64,000 bases of DNA, taken from positions 124,001 through 188,000 of the forward strand of contig NZ_JAFMVC010000005.1 of NCBI RefSeq assembly GCF_025499605.1, in the 5' to 3' direction. Shown here in pieces: positions 37,293-47,460 of this stretch (its first letter is position 1; every line of letters begins with the position of its first letter). This stretch comes from Carboxylicivirga litoralis. Lineage in GTDB: Bacteria; Bacteroidota; Bacteroidia; Bacteroidales; Marinilabiliaceae. The notes beneath the pieces were generated by a model. The model saw only the letters and a program-made list of their open reading frames with translations, did no database searches and was not told where the DNA came from. The position numbers were made by a program, and so were the translations under genes.

Positions 37293-38666
37293 TTACTGCC
37301 AACCACCACCTAATGCCTGGTACAATTGGATATAAGCCTCCAATAAATCTTGTCGGTTACCTGTTTGCGACATTTGTGCGTCAAAGGCCTGGCGTTGACT
37401 CTCAAGGAATTCAATATAACTGGCAATCCCTTTGTCATACCGGTCGCCAGATAATTGAGCTGCTTCAACCGCCGCTTCCACATGTTCTTGTATAGCTGCC
37501 TCTTCTTCTTTTAATGTTTCTATAGTAATTAAGGCATCTTCAACCTCTCTAAAGGCATTGAGTACTGTGTTTTCGTATTGATAAACGGCCGCTTCGGTCC
37601 GAGCACGTTCAGCCTTTACACGATTGGAGTTTTTGCCCCAGTTAAAAATTGGACCTAATAAGCTACCACTAATATTCCAGGCCGGATCACCAGAAGTCAT
37701 TGTGCTTAAATCATCGCTCGCCAAACCGAGCATGCCGGTCAGACTAATGGATGGCAGACGAGCAGCCTGAGCAGCACCAACCAGTGCATTCTGCGCTATC
37801 AATTGTTGCTCGGCCATTAAAATGTCTGGACGACGATTGAGTATATCTGAAGGAATTCCTGGCGGAATGGCGGGTATTTCAGAATATGATTCCAACTTAT
37901 TCTCCAGCTCAATTAAATGAGGATTCTCACCAATTAGCACGGATAACAGGTTTTCAGATTGCGCAGCATAACGCTTATAAAGCGGTATAGCTGTTGCTGC
38001 AATGGCTTTTTGAATACGTGAATGATTAACATCAATGGCCGGAATAATGCCCGACTCAAAGCGTTGTCTTAATATTTGATAAGAACTGTCGCGAATAGCA
38101 TAGGTTTGCTCCGCAATCAATACTTTGCTATTAAATTCCATCACCTGGAAATAGGTGGTTGCTACCGTTGTTATCAATGACAGGCGCAAGGCATTTAACC
38201 CATATTCAGATGCCAGGTATTGTGCTTTGGCAGCTTCATTCATCCGTCGCAGTTTACCCCAGAAATCAATTTCCCAGCTAGCCTGTCCAACGATGCTGAA
38301 GTTGTTGGTTGGTTCAGCCAGTTTAATGGCTTGGAAATTGCCTCGTCCAGCCGAACCTGAATAGTTGAACTGTGGCCAAAGGTCAGCTTTTTGAATGGCT
38401 AGCTGAAGTCGCGCTGCTTCAACATTTTGAGCAGTAGCCAATAAGTCTCTGTTATTCTCCAGGGCCTTTTTTATAAGCGTATCTAAAACTGGATCATTAA
38501 ACAATTGCCACCATTTTAAAGCTTCGTTATACGTGGTGTCACCATAGGAAAACACAAAGCTTTGTGGCGATTCAATTTCAGGCCTTGAATAGTTCTTGCC
38601 CATTTTACAGCTACTTATAAAAAGTGCTGTAAGGGCCAGAAATAATATGTATCTAGTTATTTTCAT
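37293..38666 (-). CDS. RND efflux outer-membrane channel lipoprotein (NodT/OprM family)
   Basis: 457-residue TolC-like channel with lipobox FISSC (C20). Two outer-membrane efflux repeats, with coiled-coil tunnel helices near 80-230 and 270-440, for example RRPDILMAEQQLIAQNALV. It forms the exit duct for the RND pump. Its start overlaps the end of the pump gene by 14 bases, so the three genes are translationally linked. Confidence 0.93.
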   Translation of the reverse strand: MKITRYILFLALTALFISSCKMGKNYSRPEIESPQSFVFSYGDTTYNEALKWWQLFNDPVLDTLIKKALENNRDLLATAQNVEAARLQLAIQKADLWPQFNYSGSAGRGNFQAIKLAEPTNNFSIVGQASWEIDFWGKLRRMNEAAKAQYLASEYGLNALRLSLITTVATTYFQVMEFNSKVLIAEQTYAIRDSSYQILRQRFESGIIPAIDVNHSRIQKAIAATAIPLYKRYAAQSENLLSVLIGENPHLIELENKLESYSEIPAIPPGIPSDILNRRPDILMAEQQLIAQNALVGAAQAARLPSISLTGMLGLASDDLSTMTSGDPAWNISGSLLGPIFNWGKNSNRVKAERARTEAAVYQYENTVLNAFREVEDALITIETLKEEEAAIQEHVEAAVEAAQLSGDRYDKGIASYIEFLESQRQAFDAQMSQTGNRQDLLEAYIQLYQALGGGWQ

Positions 38667-41600
38667 TATCGTTAGATTTTTCGTTGGCTAATGCTCTTTT
38701 TTCTTCATACTTAGCGAGTTTTCCAATGAAAACAAATAGCATTGGATACATAACAACACCTAATACGGTGGCAATTGTCATTCCGCCTAATAATGCCATT
38801 CCCATCACTTTGCGGGCTTCAGCACCAGCACCTGAAGCTGTTACGAGAGGCAATACTCCAAGGATAAAAGAAAAGGCAGTCATTAAAATTGGTCTGAAGC
38901 GTAGTCGTGCTGATTCAATGGCTGCATCGAATAAGCTAAGGCCTTCATCAAACTTAATTTTAGCAAACTCAACAATTAGGATAGCATTTTTAGCTGCCAT
39001 AGCGATTAGCATTACTAATGAGATTTGCATAAAAACATTGTTTTCAAAGCTTGGGCTGAAGAAGCGGGCAATCAGTACAAACAACATTGCACCCAACACA
39101 GCAAAAGGTGTTCCCAGCAAAATGCTGAATGGCAATGACCAGCTTTCGTACTGCGCTGCTAAAATGAGGAAGACGAATAAAAGCGCAAAGATAAAGACGA
39201 CATTACCCGAACCGCTGGCTTTCTTTTCCTGGTACGACATATTGGCCCATTCATAGCCCATGCCAGATGGCAACACTTCGTTAGCTACTTCCTCCAAAGC
39301 ATCTAATGCTTGAGCTGAAGAATAGCCGGAGGCCGGTGAACCGGAAATTTCAACCGAACGATATAAGTTAAAACGGTTGGTGAAATCAGCACCGTAACTC
39401 TTTTCAACCGTAACCAGTGACGACAGTGGTAAGCTCGCACCGTCTTTGTTTTTGACAAAAAACATGTCCAGTTGGTCAGCATTTAACCTGAATTCAGGGG
39501 CTGCTTGCAGATAGGCCTTATAGAGGCGCCCAAATCGGTTGAAATCGTTGATGTATGCACCTCCAAGAAAGGCGCTGATAGTGGTGTATAAATCATTCAA
39601 TTGAACACCGGCTTTGAGGGCCTTGTCACGGTTAATGTTTAAACGACGTTGCGGAACATTGGCTCTAAAGGTGGTGAAAATATTTGCAATTTCTGGTCGT
39701 TGTTGAGCTGCAGATATAAATTTTGCCGTTTGTTCTGCTAAATATTGTGGGGTATTGCCCTGTTTGTCCTGTAGCATTAATGAGAAGCCTGAACCACTTC
39801 CTAGTCCTGGAATAGCAGGCGGGCCAAAGGCAAAGACCTGGGCTTCTTTAATGCCCTGATAAAACATGAAATTCAGTTTTTTAGCTAACCCGTTGGCCTT
39901 TAATGAACGGTCTTCCCAATTTTTCAAGGTTACGAAGATGATGCTAGAATTTGTAGACATGCTTCCCGATAATAAATTAAAACCCGAAACGGAAGCTACA
40001 CTGGCAATCTCATCCACACTGTTTAATATCGTTTCCACCTCGTTAACCACTGCCTGGGTGCGTTGTAAAGATGCTGCATCGGGTAATTGCACATTCACAA
40101 ATAAGTAACCCTGATCTTCTTCCGGGATAAAGCCTCCAGGTACAAAACGGCCAACAATGATAATGAGCACAACTGTTGCACCAATAAAAATAACGCTTCG
40201 TGTAATTTTTCGAGCGACCACATTGGTTATTTTCATGTATTTTACCGAGCTGCGATCAAAAGCTTTGTTAAACGACTTGAAAAAACGACCAAGTAAACCA
40301 CCAGGAACTTCTGGTTTTCGTAATAGGATAGAGGCCAGTGCAGGTGAGAGAGTTAAGGCGTTAACCGATGAAAAACAGACGGATACAGCTACAGTTATAG
40401 CAAACTGCTGATATAGGCGTCCTGTAATACCACCCATGGAAGCGACTGGAATGAATACCGCGATAAGCACTAGAGTTGTGGCTATAACGGGAGCTGTTAC
40501 CTCCTTCATGGCAGCAATGGTTGCTTCGCGGCGGTTCATTCCTTTCTCAATATTAACCTGAACAGCCTCTACAACAACAATAGCATCGTCCACCACAATA
40601 CCAATGGCTAATACCAAGCCTAATAAAGATAAGGTGTTGATGGTAAAACCAAGCATCGGAAATACGGCAAAGGCACCAATAAGCGATACCGGAATAGCAA
40701 TGGTTGGGATTAGTGTAGCCCGCCAATCCTGGATAAAGAGGAATACAACCAGAATTACCAGGATTAATGCTACCACTAAAGTGATAGCTACTTCCTTAAG
40801 TCCTGCTGTAATAGGGGCAGTGGCATCCAGTGCAATATCGTAGGTCACACCTTCTGGAAATGCTAAAGCCAGCTCATCCATGGTTTTCAATATTTCTTCT
40901 CCCATGGTGACAGCATTGGTTCCTGGCGACTGGTAGATGGCAATCAGTGCACAGGGGTTTCCTTTAAATTGTGCATTTGAATTATAGCTTTCTGTTCCTA
41001 ATTCAATGGTAGCCACATCCTTTAATTTCACCTGGCTACCATCTTTATTGGTTCTGATAGCTACTTCACCAAATTCTTCCGCTGTTACTAAACGGTCGGG
41101 TAAAGTAACAGTATAAGTGTGTTCTGTACCAGCAGGAGCTGGTTCAGCTCCAAATTTACCACCTGGTACAATGACATTCTGTTCGCGTATAGCAGCTGTT
41201 ATTTCCGGCACGGTCAGGTTAAGTTGCGATAGTCGGTCTGGTTTAATCCAGATGCGCATGGAGTAGTCGCTTGCACCCATAACCTGAACGCGTCCTACCC
41301 CTTTGGTTCGGGCCAGGATATCCTGAATGTTGATAATCGAGTAGTTACCTAGAAATTCCTGATCGTAACGACCATCACTATAAACAGCCAAGGCCATTAC
41401 AATACTACTCATACTTTTTTGAGTGGTAACACCAAGTCGCTTGACCTCTTCTGGCAATTTGGCAGTAGCGGCAGAAGCCCTGTTTTGTGCAAATACTGTA
41501 TTCATATCAGGATCGGTGCCTACTTCAAAGGATATATTAATCGCCATACTGCCATCGTTGGCGTTGGTCGACTTCATATATATCATATTTTCAACGCCAT

Positions 41601-41808
41601 TGAGTTGTTGCTCTAATGGTGTGGCAACCGATTGCTCTACGTTTAAAGAATTGGCTCCTGTATAATTAGCTCGTACCTGAACCATTGGAGGAGTGATGTC
41701 GGGGAATTGCTCCATTGGCAATTGTAAAGCTGAAATTCCACCTACAATAAGAATTACGATGGCAATAACCATGGCCACAATGGGCCTTCTAACAAAAAAA
41801 TTACCCAT
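38653..41808 (-). CDS. RND efflux pump, HAE1 family
   Basis: 1051-residue inner-membrane proton antiporter (AcrB/MexB type) with 12 helices and two large periplasmic loops. Visible: N-terminal FFVRRPIVAMVIAIVILI, the proton-relay GIVVDDAIVVVE helix, and the GFIPEEDQGYLFVNVQLPD porter segment. Located between adaptor and channel genes, as in typical tripartite pumps. Substrate range (drugs, bile salts or organics) cannot be told from sequence. Confidence 0.95.
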   Translation of the reverse strand: MGNFFVRRPIVAMVIAIVILIVGGISALQLPMEQFPDITPPMVQVRANYTGANSLNVEQSVATPLEQQLNGVENMIYMKSTNANDGSMAINISFEVGTDPDMNTVFAQNRASAATAKLPEEVKRLGVTTQKSMSSIVMALAVYSDGRYDQEFLGNYSIINIQDILARTKGVGRVQVMGASDYSMRIWIKPDRLSQLNLTVPEITAAIREQNVIVPGGKFGAEPAPAGTEHTYTVTLPDRLVTAEEFGEVAIRTNKDGSQVKLKDVATIELGTESYNSNAQFKGNPCALIAIYQSPGTNAVTMGEEILKTMDELALAFPEGVTYDIALDATAPITAGLKEVAITLVVALILVILVVFLFIQDWRATLIPTIAIPVSLIGAFAVFPMLGFTINTLSLLGLVLAIGIVVDDAIVVVEAVQVNIEKGMNRREATIAAMKEVTAPVIATTLVLIAVFIPVASMGGITGRLYQQFAITVAVSVCFSSVNALTLSPALASILLRKPEVPGGLLGRFFKSFNKAFDRSSVKYMKITNVVARKITRSVIFIGATVVLIIIVGRFVPGGFIPEEDQGYLFVNVQLPDAASLQRTQAVVNEVETILNSVDEIASVASVSGFNLLSGSMSTNSSIIFVTLKNWEDRSLKANGLAKKLNFMFYQGIKEAQVFAFGPPAIPGLGSGSGFSLMLQDKQGNTPQYLAEQTAKFISAAQQRPEIANIFTTFRANVPQRRLNINRDKALKAGVQLNDLYTTISAFLGGAYINDFNRFGRLYKAYLQAAPEFRLNADQLDMFFVKNKDGASLPLSSLVTVEKSYGADFTNRFNLYRSVEISGSPASGYSSAQALDALEEVANEVLPSGMGYEWANMSYQEKKASGSGNVVFIFALLFVFLILAAQYESWSLPFSILLGTPFAVLGAMLFVLIARFFSPSFENNVFMQISLVMLIAMAAKNAILIVEFAKIKFDEGLSLFDAAIESARLRFRPILMTAFSFILGVLPLVTASGAGAEARKVMGMALLGGMTIATVLGVVMYPMLFVFIGKLAKYEEKRALANEKSNDNENN

Positions 41809-41810
41809 AA

Positions 41811-42953
41811 TTACTGTTGCTTATTGCGTACTGATTTAAACTCTTTCTCTTGTGGGATGATTGTCATACCAGTTCTGACGCGACTCAGGCCTTCCATCAC
41901 AACTTGTTCGTTAGCATTTAAGCCGGCGTTGATTATCACCATATCTTGCAATGTTTCGCCAATGTCAACAGTTCGAAACTCAATCTTATTATCCTTATCA
42001 ACCACAAAAATATTGTATTGCCCTTGCACTTCCTGCAGGCATTTAAGCGGAATAATAACCTTTTCATTCGGATGATCTAAACTTACACGTAAGCGTGCAA
42101 ACTGACCAGGACGAACCAACATTTCAGGGTTGGGGAAAGAGGCCTGAACCATCAAAGTACCCGTAGTTGGATCAATATTTCTACCTACAAAATCTATTTT
42201 ACCATTATGAGTATGGCGACTACCATCTGCGAAGTACAATTCAATATCTGGTTTTCCGTTTTTTTGCGGATTACTGACTGTTTCTTTTGCTCGTGTGAAA
42301 TTGATGATGTTAAGGTATTGCAATTCAGTAATATGGAATTGTACTAATATGGTATCAAGACGGGAAACGGTGTTTAAAACCACAGGGTTGGGTTCGCGCC
42401 CAACATAATCACCTACCTTAGCTTCTGATCGACCAATAATTCCAGCAATAGGAGAATAAATTTTTGTATAACCTTGTTGAATTTTAGCATATGCAAGTGA
42501 TGCTTCTGCGGCCTCAAGAGAAGCTTTAGCAGCACCATAGCTAGCCAGGGCAGCATCATAATCACTCTGGCTCACAGCATTGCTTTCTGCCAACGGTTTA
42601 TAACGCTTGTAATCACTTTCAGCCTTAACTAGGTTGGTTTTGGCTTGGGCGACGACACTCATAGCTTCAGCCACTTTGGCATCCAAAGGAGCCGGGTCAA
42701 TTGAGTAAAGTAATTGTCCCTTTTTGACATTGCCTCCCTCTTCAAAATGAATACCTTCAAGGTAACCATCTACCCTGGCGCGAATTGAGATGTCAAATAA
42801 GCCATAGGTTTGTCCTACAAAGTCTTTTTGTAGCGTAACCATTTCTGTTTTTGAAGTGTATACCGGGATTTGTGGCGGCCCCATTTCAGGATGTTTATTT
42901 TTGCATCCAAAAATTGTGGATAGTAGAATCAAAAATGCGATAGTGTTTCTCAT
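41811..42953 (-). CDS. RND efflux periplasmic adaptor lipoprotein
   Basis: About 380-residue membrane-fusion protein (AcrA/MexA type) with lipobox TIFGC (C17 from the chosen start). Order: lipoyl-like barrel half (YLEGIHFEEGGNVKKGQLL), alpha-hairpin (about 90-150), second lipoyl half (YSPIAGIIGRSEAKVGDYV), beta-barrel and membrane-proximal domains. I chose the ATG at 42953; an upstream TTG (42986) adds eleven residues that would spoil the lipoprotein signal. First gene of the operon. No TetR or AraC regulator is adjacent. Confidence 0.93.
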   Translation of the reverse strand: MRNTIAFLILLSTIFGCKNKHPEMGPPQIPVYTSKTEMVTLQKDFVGQTYGLFDISIRARVDGYLEGIHFEEGGNVKKGQLLYSIDPAPLDAKVAEAMSVVAQAKTNLVKAESDYKRYKPLAESNAVSQSDYDAALASYGAAKASLEAAEASLAYAKIQQGYTKIYSPIAGIIGRSEAKVGDYVGREPNPVVLNTVSRLDTILVQFHITELQYLNIINFTRAKETVSNPQKNGKPDIELYFADGSRHTHNGKIDFVGRNIDPTTGTLMVQASFPNPEMLVRPGQFARLRVSLDHPNEKVIIPLKCLQEVQGQYNIFVVDKDNKIEFRTVDIGETLQDMVIINAGLNANEQVVMEGLSRVRTGMTIIPQEKEFKSVRNKQQ

Positions 42954-43058
42954 TTTATAAAGCTTGATTAGTATTCGGTTTTTCAATTAAAGTAATTAGA
43001 AATATAAAAGTACTTATTTGATTTATATTTCTGGCAGTTAATCTGTGGTATTATTGTT

Positions 43059-43066
43059 TACATTTG
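43059..43066 (+). promoter_or_regulatory. -7-like box upstream of the thioesterase
   Basis: TACATTTG matches TAnnTTTG, 62 bases before the ATG. No -33 TTG. Confidence 0.38.
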
Positions 43067-43128
43067 TTTAACATTACACTTTTATATATGTTTCCATAAT
43101 CACGTAATAAGCTATTGAAATTTCAGAT

Positions 43129-43617
43129 ATGAGCAAGGTGAAAAAAATTAATAACCCTTTTGTACAACAAAAAGGCGATCAATATATGTGTTTTGGTTGT
43201 TCGCCAAATAATATGATTGGTTTTAATCTAGAGTTTTTTGCCGAAGACGAGATTGTATTTGCCAAGTGGAAGCCAGAGCAAAAATATGAAGGTTATTTGA
43301 ATGTTGTACATGGAGGTATACAGGCTACATTAATGGATGAAATTGCCAGTTGGTATATTTATTCGATGCTTGATACAGCTGGAGTCACTCAGAAATTAGA
43401 AGTGCAATATCATAAACCTTTATATGTATCAGGAGGTGAAGTGTTGATTAAAGCAGATTTGGAAAAACAAACCAAAAAACTGGCACGTATCAAAACAGAA
43501 ATTATCAACTCTAACGGTCAGGTGTCAAGTTCTGCTATTGTTGAATATTATCTGTTTCCGCCTAATGTGGCCAGGGTAAAGTACAAGTATCCAGGCAAAG
43601 AAGCCTTTTGGCTATAA
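43129..43617 (+). CDS. PaaI-type hotdog-fold acyl-CoA thioesterase
   Basis: 162-residue hotdog protein with the catalytic-site HGGIQATLMDE (61-71), preceded by a CFGC pair (C21, C24) seen in many Bacteroidota relatives. It probably hydrolyses acyl- or aryl-CoA thioesters in the cytoplasm. The natural substrate is not known. Monocistronic and divergent from the efflux operon. Confidence 0.85.
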   Translation: MSKVKKINNPFVQQKGDQYMCFGCSPNNMIGFNLEFFAEDEIVFAKWKPEQKYEGYLNVVHGGIQATLMDEIASWYIYSMLDTAGVTQKLEVQYHKPLYVSGGEVLIKADLEKQTKKLARIKTEIINSNGQVSSSAIVEYYLFPPNVARVKYKYPGKEAFWL

Positions 43618-43697
43618 AAAATGCCCCGCTCAAAGGAAAGAGTGTGAGAACGGGGCAAGGGGAAAACAACCTGTCAGGAAAGATATAAGCAAATATA
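43616..43697 (-). ncRNA. Candidate very small RNA antisense to the end of the thioesterase locus
   Basis: On the minus strand a TATATTTG box (43697-43690) is followed about 65 bases later by a strong intrinsic terminator: TGCCCCG/CGGGGCA (arms 43622-43628 and 43651-43657) with six T. The T-run exists only on the minus side. A promoter plus terminator over 80 bases without an open frame suggests a small RNA, or merely a terminator for the thioesterase gene working in reverse. Confidence 0.3.
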
Positions 43698-44328
43698 AGT
43701 AAAATAGATGGGAGCGAATGTGTGTAGTTTTCGTGTTTGTGATAAACAGTCGTATTTTTTAGACTAAATTGGAGTATTGTTCCATTAAAGACATTAATAA
43801 TTATTTATAGTAAATAGTATGTGTGTTTTCGATATGAAATGACACCTGAAGAGTTCTTTAGAATTAATGCCTTTCCTCTGTGTATGTATATTTTAAGTAA
43901 TTGACAGCTAAGGTCGACTCTCATTCACTCATCCCCGTAACTATCTCCCCAATTATAAATGCCGTTTTTATGAACTCACAAAGATTTGTTAGCAACTTCT
44001 AGTGTAGCTAAATAATCCTATGAGATATCTTAATTGCTCTAACAAAATTGGATGGTTTTACAGTTGCTAGTATTCACTGATTTGTAGTGAAGAGGGATTA
44101 ATGAGGTGTAAATATGTTTCAAATCCCTTAAATATGTTCCTAAGTGTAAAATAATGTAAAATCAATCTTGAATTGTTATTAATAACTACTTACATTCAAA
44201 CGATTAATAATTAGGGTATCTGTAAAGGATTGAGATGTAGATATTGCAATAGGATGTATTATAGAAGTCATCCTCAAATTAACATTTCATAACACAGTAA
44301 ACTTTTAATAACCTATAAAATCACACGT
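43658..44328. other. Long AT-rich region upstream of the SusC gene
   Basis: About 670 bases with no open frame of note. It contains a small inverted repeat TTCACT/AGTGAA near 44073-44092 and no exact TAnnTTTG on the plus strand. Long leaders are common before susC genes; regulator sites could be here but none was recognised. Confidence 0.5.
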
Positions 44329-47300
44329 ATGAAAAAAAATGTAAGTTGGTTTAAAAGGTGTTTGTTACTAATTCCAACACTCTTATTCGGAGCATTCCTA
44401 TATGCTCAAGATTTAACTGTTACAGGAACTGTCACCAGTACTGAAGACGGACAACCTGTTCCGGGTGTCTCAGTTGTTCAGAAAGGGACAACGAACGGAA
44501 CCATCACTGATATTAATGGACAATATAATATTACGGTGCCACAGGGTTCAGTGTTAATATTTTCATTTGTCGGAATGACGAGTCAAGAAGTTTCGGCTAA
44601 TTCAACTTCCTTGAATGTTGCATTGGAGCCGGATGTAATAGGAATGGACGAAGTGGTTGTTACTGCTTTAGGTCTTTCCAGGGAGAAAAAGGCTCTAGGG
44701 TATACTGTTACTGAAGTAGGTAGTGATGAGATATCGACTGTTAAGGATGTCAATGTTATGAATTCATTGGCAGGTAAAGTGGCCGGTGTTAATATAACAC
44801 AAGGAGCTTTTGGTCCTGGTAGTAGTTCTAAAGTAACTATCAGGGGTAATAACTCTCTCACGGGAAACAACCAGCCATTGTACGTTGTTGACGGTATTCC
44901 TATGGATAATTCAGCTCAAGGTTCGTCTTCTAGTAATGATACTGGAGCTTACTCCAAAACGGATTATGGTAATGGTATTTCAGATTTAAACCCGGATGAT
45001 ATTGAAACCATGACTGTTCTTAAAGGGCCAAACGCAGCTGCATTATACGGAGCAAGAGCTGCCAATGGTGTAATCTTAATTACTACCAAAAAAGGAACAA
45101 CAACGAATGGTCTAGGTGTTACCGTTTCGTCAAGTTTAACTTTTGATACACCAATGATTCTGCCTGAATATCAGGATAAGTATGGTCAAGGTAAGCAAGG
45201 GTTTGTACCCGATAACTTAGATGATTTAAAACAAGCTGGAGGTTCATGGGGTGCTATGATGGACGGTTCTAACCAATTATATTGGACAGGAGAAACTAAG
45301 CCATACACTTCGCAAGCAGATAATGTTAAGGATTTTCTAGAAACTGGCTCGACTGTTATTACCTCTTTAGCCATTGATGGTGGTACGGAAAATGCAAATG
45401 TTCGTTTCTCATATACCAATACAAGTGCACAATCGATGTTGCCTAATTCGGATTTAATGCGACATAATTTTAATTTAAGAGGTTTTGCTAAGATGGCTGA
45501 TAAATTAACAATAGATGCCAAGGCAACTTATTTTTATCAGTATGGTAAGAACAGACCTACATTAGGAACGGAAGGTGTAATGGGTAATGTATATTCAATT
45601 CCTCGTAACTTGGCAATTGATGATTTAAAAGCGAATATGGTTGATGACGCTGGTAATTCAAACTCCTACAACACACTTGGTTCTAATGCATATTTTGCAT
45701 TATATAATAATCGTAAAGAAGACTGGAAAAATCGCTTTAACGGTTTTGTTAAGATTCAATATGATTTCAATTCCTGGTTATCTGCGTTTGTAAGAATTGG
45801 CACTGACTTTACTAATCATAATATTGAAACGGAAGAAGCATATGGTCACTGGTATTATCCAACCGGTCGTTTTAACTTCCGTCAGTTTAAAACAACAGAA
45901 ACCAATGCTGATTTCTTATTCATGTTCAATAAAGATATTAGTGATAGAATTAATATTAGTGCTTCTGTTGGTGGTAACCATATGTATCGTGGAGAAGCAT
46001 TTTTCCGTATCAATGGTGAAGATTACAGAATTCAGGATGGACCTCCAGTAGATATTGCTGAGCAAGTTTTTACAGGTTATGCTCCTTTAAAGAAAAGGAT
46101 TGTAAACTCACTGTATGCAACTGCATCTGTTTCATTTGACAGATGGTTATATCTTGATGTGACAGGGCGTAATGATTGGTCATCGTCATTGCCAAGTGAC
46201 AATTGGTCATTTTTCTACCCATCGGTAAGTACATCTGTTTTATTACATGAAGCATTTGATATTAGTGGAATTCTTGATTTTGCAAAGGTTCGTTTAAGTT
46301 GGGCTGAAGTAGGTAATGATACAGATCCGTTTAGGTTAGAGGATGTTTATAGTATTGATGCTTCTACGGATTCATATCTTGGACGCACAACAATGAGTCG
46401 CAGTAATACTAAGAACAATGCTAACTTAAAGCCAGAGGCAATTACTTCTGTTGAAGCTGGTGCTGAATTGAGATTCTTTAAGAATCGTGTTTATACAGAT
46501 TTTACAGTATATAATATTAAATCTACCGATTTGATTTTTCCTGTTCCTGTAGCGCCAGCTACTGGTTATGGATTTGTTATTGATAATGTTGGTGAAATAG
46601 AGAATAAAGGTTTTGAATTGTTAATTGGAGGAACGCCGATTAAAACAGCTGATTTAACATGGGATATCTCTTTGAATTATTCTAGAAATAAGAATGAATT
46701 AAAATCGTTGATTGAAGGAACCGAAACATTCGCATTTGGTCAAACAAATAGTGGTAATATTTTCGTTCAGGGAACAGTAGGCGGTGGCTTCGGTGAAATT
46801 TGGGGTACTGATTATGCCAGAACAGAAGATGGTACGATGATAGTTAATGCAGATGGTGTACCAACAGATAGTGAAGCTAAGTTGCTCGGTAATTATCAGC
46901 CAGATGCCTTGGCAGGTTTAACTAATACTATCGACTATAAAGGATTTACATTCCGTTTCTTAATTGACGCACGTTTTGGTGGTGAGTTTTATTCAGGAAC
47001 GGATGCGGCTCTAGATGGTAGTGGGGTTTCGGATCGTACATTAAAATACAGAGGTGAAGATGTTGTTTTAGACGCTGTTGTTGAAACAGGTACTGATGGA
47101 GATGGTAACCCTATTTACGCGCCAAATGAAACATCAATTACAGGTCAGCAATACTGGGGAGCTGTTTCAGGATTAGGAGCACCTTATGTTTATAGTCAAA
47201 CAAATGTTCGTTTGCGTGAAATGTCATTAACTTATCGTTTCCCACAAACTTTAATTGGAGACACTTTCATTAAAGGAGCTTCTGTTGGTGTAATTGCACG

Positions 47301-47442
47301 TAATTTGTTCTTTATTTATAAAGATTCACCAAACTTCGATCCTGAAATGAGCTATAGTACAGGTAACTATTCACAAGGTATTCTTTATAACCCGTTACCT
47401 TCGGCACGTAGCATTGGATTTAATGTAAACCTTAAGTTCTAA
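44329..47442 (+). CDS. SusC/RagA-family TonB-linked outer-membrane transporter
   Basis: 1037-residue TonB-dependent transporter with signal peptide (about 1-26, FLYAQ), a carboxypeptidase-regulatory-like domain (about 28-105), a plug (SLAGKVAGVNI, RGNNSLTGNNQPLYVVDG) and a 22-strand-type barrel ending SIGFNVNLKF. No N-terminal STN domain, so it is not linked to an anti-sigma relay. It imports a glycan or peptide bound by the SusD-like lipoprotein encoded six to 18 bases downstream. No glycoside hydrolase is adjacent, so the cargo remains open; RagA-type relatives import peptides. Confidence 0.95.
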   Translation: MKKNVSWFKRCLLLIPTLLFGAFLYAQDLTVTGTVTSTEDGQPVPGVSVVQKGTTNGTITDINGQYNITVPQGSVLIFSFVGMTSQEVSANSTSLNVALEPDVIGMDEVVVTALGLSREKKALGYTVTEVGSDEISTVKDVNVMNSLAGKVAGVNITQGAFGPGSSSKVTIRGNNSLTGNNQPLYVVDGIPMDNSAQGSSSSNDTGAYSKTDYGNGISDLNPDDIETMTVLKGPNAAALYGARAANGVILITTKKGTTTNGLGVTVSSSLTFDTPMILPEYQDKYGQGKQGFVPDNLDDLKQAGGSWGAMMDGSNQLYWTGETKPYTSQADNVKDFLETGSTVITSLAIDGGTENANVRFSYTNTSAQSMLPNSDLMRHNFNLRGFAKMADKLTIDAKATYFYQYGKNRPTLGTEGVMGNVYSIPRNLAIDDLKANMVDDAGNSNSYNTLGSNAYFALYNNRKEDWKNRFNGFVKIQYDFNSWLSAFVRIGTDFTNHNIETEEAYGHWYYPTGRFNFRQFKTTETNADFLFMFNKDISDRINISASVGGNHMYRGEAFFRINGEDYRIQDGPPVDIAEQVFTGYAPLKKRIVNSLYATASVSFDRWLYLDVTGRNDWSSSLPSDNWSFFYPSVSTSVLLHEAFDISGILDFAKVRLSWAEVGNDTDPFRLEDVYSIDASTDSYLGRTTMSRSNTKNNANLKPEAITSVEAGAELRFFKNRVYTDFTVYNIKSTDLIFPVPVAPATGYGFVIDNVGEIENKGFELLIGGTPIKTADLTWDISLNYSRNKNELKSLIEGTETFAFGQTNSGNIFVQGTVGGGFGEIWGTDYARTEDGTMIVNADGVPTDSEAKLLGNYQPDALAGLTNTIDYKGFTFRFLIDARFGGEFYSGTDAALDGSGVSDRTLKYRGEDVVLDAVVETGTDGDGNPIYAPNETSITGQQYWGAVSGLGAPYVYSQTNVRLREMSLTYRFPQTLIGDTFIKGASVGVIARNLFFIYKDSPNFDPEMSYSTGNYSQGILYNPLPSARSIGFNVNLKF

Positions 47443-47460
47443 TTTTTAATGATTATAGTT

